Shown here: in pieces, positions 5,527 to 7,699 of the stretch
Layout: the number at the start of each line of letters is the position of its first letter
How positions within the stretch are numbered: position 1 is the first letter of the stretch
Assembly (NCBI GenBank): GCA_018400545.1
Contig: JAGYLT010000102.1
Coordinates: 1-7,699, forward strand
Length of the DNA stretch: 7,699 nucleotides
Direction: 5' to 3'
From: Bacteroidales bacterium
GTDB taxonomy: Bacteria; Bacteroidota; Bacteroidia; Bacteroidales; 4484-276
Made by a program: the position numbers and the translations under genes
The notes under the pieces: model-generated
What the model was told of the DNA's origin: nothing
Seen by the model: the letters and a program-made list of their open reading frames with translations, nothing else
Databases searched by the model: none

Positions 5527-6390
5527 TTGAAACGGACAATTATCCGCTACCAAAAACCGTACATATTGATGCTCATGATCCTTATTATTGCTGCATGTGG
5601 CAATAGAGAAGGATTCGAATCCACACCGTCAGGCCTGCGCTACAAATTCCATTCGAAGCATCCGGAAAATCCCAAAGTAAAATTATACGATGTGGTGAAG
5701 GTACAAATGAACTACCGTACTGCAGACAGCCTGCTTTATGAAGGTGGTAACGAAGCCATCCCGTTTCAGATCGACCCGGTTTATGAAGGCGACCTGATGG
5801 AAGGCATTATGATGCTGCATTTGGAGGATAGCGCCTCCTTTCTGATCAACACCTCCGATTTTTTCCTGAAAATGATGGGCTACGAGAAGGTACCTGATCA
5901 TGCCACAAATGCAAAAGATTTGTTTTTCGACATCAAAGTTGTGGAGATCAGGCCTGAAACGGAAGCGCTTAAGCGGAAGCGGATAAATCTGGAAAACCGC
6001 AAAAAGTCGGAACCTGAAAAAATGCAGACCTATTTGCAAAAAAATGATATCAGTGCAGAGCCAACTTCTACCGGGCTTTATGTCGTGCACTTAAAAACAG
6101 GTAATGGTCCTGTAGCAAAAGTTGGAAGTAAGGTAAAAGTTCATTATACCGGAAAACTCCTTAACGGAGAAATATTTGATGCTTCGCGAAAAAGAGGCCT
6201 TCCGGTGAGCTTTACACTTGGTGACGGTGAAGTGATTGCAGCCTGGGATGAAGCCCTTGCCGGGCTAAAACAAGGAGCGGAAATTCAGCTCGTTGTGCCG
6301 TCTGCACTTGCCTACGGCGATCAGCAGCGCGCTGGTGTGAAACCCTATTCACCGCTTGTTTTTGAACTTGAATTAACTGAAGTGAAATAG
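5527..6390 (+). CDS. two-domain FKBP-type peptidyl-prolyl isomerase lipoprotein
   Basis: This 287-residue lipoprotein has signal core ILMLMILIIAAC, with lipobox IAAC and lipid on C24. Residues about 35-145 form a degenerate FKBP-like domain (GLRYKF; GDLMEGIMMLHLEDSASFLI), then comes a charged helical linker (about 148-178) and a C-terminal FKBP domain (194-287). In that domain Y207, F217, D218, V236, I237, W240 and Y263 match FKBP12 pocket residues Y26, F36, D37, V55, I56, W59 and Y82; F46 is replaced by V227 and the IPPHATL loop reads VKPYSPL. Isomerase activity is plausible, with altered ligand loop. The start is TTG at 5527: an in-frame TAA at 5512-5514 blocks anything longer, and the internal ATGs would remove the basic n-region. 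It would act in the periplasm or at the outer membrane as a folding factor. It is paralogous to the next gene. Confidence 0.88.
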   Translation: MKRTIIRYQKPYILMLMILIIAACGNREGFESTPSGLRYKFHSKHPENPKVKLYDVVKVQMNYRTADSLLYEGGNEAIPFQIDPVYEGDLMEGIMMLHLEDSASFLINTSDFFLKMMGYEKVPDHATNAKDLFFDIKVVEIRPETEALKRKRINLENRKKSEPEKMQTYLQKNDISAEPTSTGLYVVHLKTGNGPVAKVGSKVKVHYTGKLLNGEIFDASRKRGLPVSFTLGDGEVIAAWDEALAGLKQGAEIQLVVPSALAYGDQQRAGVKPYSPLVFELELTEVK

Positions 6391-6417
6391 AATTTTTAAA
6401 ATTTAAAATTGAATAAA

Positions 6418-7305
6418 ATGATTAAAAAAGGATTTAGCCTGGTAGGGGCACTAATGGTAAGTTTGATTTTTATAGTTTCCTGCGATAGTTTCTCAGGAGG
6501 CGGCGAAGCAAAGTTTGTAACCACCGAAAGTGGTTTGAAATACAAATTGGTTGAAAGTAACGAGGATGCCAGAAAGATTGAAAATGGTGATATTTTATCG
6601 CTGGCGATGACCTATGGAAAAGAGGACTCTGTGATGTTTAACACCGATCAGATTCCTGAAGGCGTAATGGTTTTGCAACAGCGCGAATCAGTTTATCCGG
6701 GAGATTTTTACGAAATGATGGGCATGCTCCACAAAGGCGACAGCGTGGTATTTGAGCTTGATGCCGAAAAATTTTTCAAACAAACGGCAGGATCACAACA
6801 GGTTCCGCCGGGGATGCAGGGAATGATTCTTGACTTCAATGTGCGGATTGCCGATGTGCAAAGTGAAGCCGAATACCAGGAACAGCTGCAGGCTGAAATG
6901 GATATGAAGCAGGAAGCCGAAACCGGTGAAATTGAAGCCTATATTACTGAAAATAATATTGATGTGGAACCTACCGAGAGCGGCCTGTATGTGATTGTTA
7001 AGGAAAAGGGCAACGGCCCGAAACCGCAGGCCGGCGAAACGGTGGTTGTGCACTACACCGGAACACTGCTGGATGGCACCAAATTCGACTCATCGCTCGA
7101 TCGTGGTCAGCCATTTGAATTTCCGCTGGGCCAGGGCCGTGTTATCAGAGCCTGGGACGAAGGTATTGCCATGCTGAATGTAGGTTCTAAAGCTACATTG
7201 ATTGTTCCTTCAAAGCTGGGTTATGGCGAGCGCGGCGCAGGCAGGGATATTCCTCCTTTTGCCACACTCATTTTTGATGTGGAACTGATTGACATTGTGG
7301 AATAG
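6418..7305 (+). CDS. two-domain FKBP-type peptidyl-prolyl isomerase lipoprotein, well conserved active site
   Basis: This 295-residue lipoprotein has n-region MIKKGF, a hydrophobic core and lipobox IVSC with C22 as lipid site. It has the same plan as its upstream neighbour: a degenerate FKBP-like N-terminal half (about 35-145; GLKYKL, GDFYEMMGMLHKGDSVVF), an acidic coiled linker rich in E, Q and M (about 148-175), the shared bridge NNIDVEPTESGLYV, and a C-terminal FKBP domain (200-295). Here all main pocket residues are present: Y213, F223, D224, F233, F235, V242, I243, W246, Y269, and the loop IPPFATL (FKBP12 has IPPHATL). This is the most likely active isomerase of the three. ATG 6418 is chosen; TTG 6409 in frame would add three residues and cannot be excluded. 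It is last in the operon, 27 bp after its neighbour, followed by a repeat and a strong terminator. Confidence 0.92.
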   Translation: MIKKGFSLVGALMVSLIFIVSCDSFSGGGEAKFVTTESGLKYKLVESNEDARKIENGDILSLAMTYGKEDSVMFNTDQIPEGVMVLQQRESVYPGDFYEMMGMLHKGDSVVFELDAEKFFKQTAGSQQVPPGMQGMILDFNVRIADVQSEAEYQEQLQAEMDMKQEAETGEIEAYITENNIDVEPTESGLYVIVKEKGNGPKPQAGETVVVHYTGTLLDGTKFDSSLDRGQPFEFPLGQGRVIRAWDEGIAMLNVGSKATLIVPSKLGYGERGAGRDIPPFATLIFDVELIDIVE

Positions 7306-7386
7306 TAGGTAGAGGTTAGAAGGTAGAGGTTAGAAGTTAGAGGTTAGAAGAGGTTGGATGATAGAGGGTAGAATTTTGAAGGTGGA
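7303..7386 (+). repeat. heptameric tandem repeat (TAGARGT), 14-bp super-unit
   Basis: Starting at the stop codon of the last FKBP gene, seven heptamers run in register: TAGTAGG, TAGAGGT, TAGAAGG, TAGAGGT, TAGAAGT, TAGAGGT, TAGAAGA (7303-7351). TAGAGGT alternates with TAGAAGN, so three 14-bp units are visible. Degenerate purine-rich heptamers continue to about 7386. The strand is strongly purine-biased. The stretch lies between the stop codon and the terminator, so it would be in the 3' untranslated part of the mRNA. Confidence 0.8.
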
Positions 7387-7475
7387 ATTTGAGATTAATG
7401 GGCTCACATCATTTTGCCTTTGGTAACTTTCCAAAAAACATCTGAACTGTAACTTAAAATATAAACCATATGAAA

Positions 7476-7517
7476 GGGCCAAATGCGCGGCAGCGCATTT
7501 GGCCCATTTATTTTTTT
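7476..7517 (+). terminator. rho-independent terminator of the FKBP operon
   Basis: GGGCCAAATGCGC (7476-7488), loop GGCA, then the exact complement GCGCATTTGGCCC (7493-7505): a 13-bp perfect stem with nine G-C pairs and a 4-nt loop. ATTTATTTTTTT follows, giving a U-rich tract on the plus strand. The minus-strand side lacks a U tract, so it acts on plus-strand transcripts, about 170 bp after the last stop codon. Confidence 0.93.
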
Positions 7518-7551
7518 ATCCATGAATCCGCAACCTTATTCTTATCATCAT

Positions 7552-7580
7552 CGAATTGAACGAATTAAACGAATTTTAAA
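7552..7580. repeat. CGAATT 9-bp direct repeat
   Basis: CGAATT begins at 7552, 7561 and 7570, exactly 9 bp apart (CGAATTGAA, CGAATTAAA, CGAATTTTAAA). It is short and degenerate; similar stretches are, from memory, frequent between genes in Bacteroidetes. No function is proposed. Confidence 0.4.
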
Positions 7581-7636
7581 TCATTCGTATGGGTGTTGCT
7601 TTGTGTTCTGGGTCAACACCAAAAATTGATCTAATA

Positions 7637-7654
7637 AAAATCCTTGCGGATTTT
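7637..7654 (-). terminator. small hairpin, possible terminator of a minus-strand gene to the right
   Basis: AAAATCC (7637-7643), loop TTGC, GGATTTT (7648-7654) is a perfect 7-bp stem. Read on the minus strand the loop is GCAA and the stem runs into TTTTTATT, which suits a terminator for a gene entering from beyond the right edge. The stem is short and AT-rich. Confidence 0.3.
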
Positions 7655-7699
7655 AGGTTTTATTACAAATCTGAATTTTGATGCTCCCGTTAAAAACTA

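Noticed and set aside
7470..7559. Short frame beginning MKGPNARQR over the terminator
   Set aside because: It translates both arms of the 13-bp terminator stem, so the symmetry explains the sequence better than coding.

Overview
The window looks like a chromosomal piece of an anaerobic or facultatively anaerobic member of the Bacteroidota. The reasons are a GldI-type FKBP lipoprotein, several exact matches to the Bacteroidetes -7 promoter element (TAnnTTTG), little sign of Shine-Dalgarno sequences, TTG starts, very AT-rich intergenic DNA, and an oxygen-sensitive glycyl radical enzyme. No phage, insertion sequence, CRISPR array, rRNA or tRNA was recognised.

Left part (1-1867, all on the minus strand): a short glycyl-radical-enzyme activase (hypE-like) is followed, after a 237-bp repeat-rich gap, by the first 278 codons of a trans-4-hydroxy-L-proline dehydratase (HypD-like), whose C-terminal two thirds lie beyond the window. 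Together they would turn hydroxyproline into pyrroline-5-carboxylate under anoxic conditions.

Centre-left (1868-2878): about 1 kb of very AT-rich DNA without a convincing gene. It holds a possible decayed small gene around an eight-A run, three copies of an ACAAATGTAA-like word at exactly 28-bp spacing (plus a weak fourth), and a perfect-arm palindrome of the same word just upstream of a small XRE-type DNA-binding protein (2879-3397). The simplest reading is an autoregulated repressor and its operators. This is the least ordinary part of the window.

Centre (3394-3946): ndk converges on the regulator gene with a 4-bp overlap, and diverges from the following operon across a compact two-way promoter region.

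Right part (3947-7305, plus strand): a four-gene operon. It holds a DHH/DHHA1 phosphoesterase of the NrnA type (nanoRNA and pAp breakdown), a GldI-like FKBP lipoprotein, and two paralogous lipoproteins that each carry a degenerate FKBP-like N-terminal half and a better conserved FKBP half. Active-site conservation rises along the operon: poor in the GldI-like protein, intermediate in the second, nearly full in the third. The operon is followed by a heptameric tandem repeat and a very strong rho-independent terminator with a 13-bp perfect stem. The last 180 bp hold only short repeats and a small hairpin.
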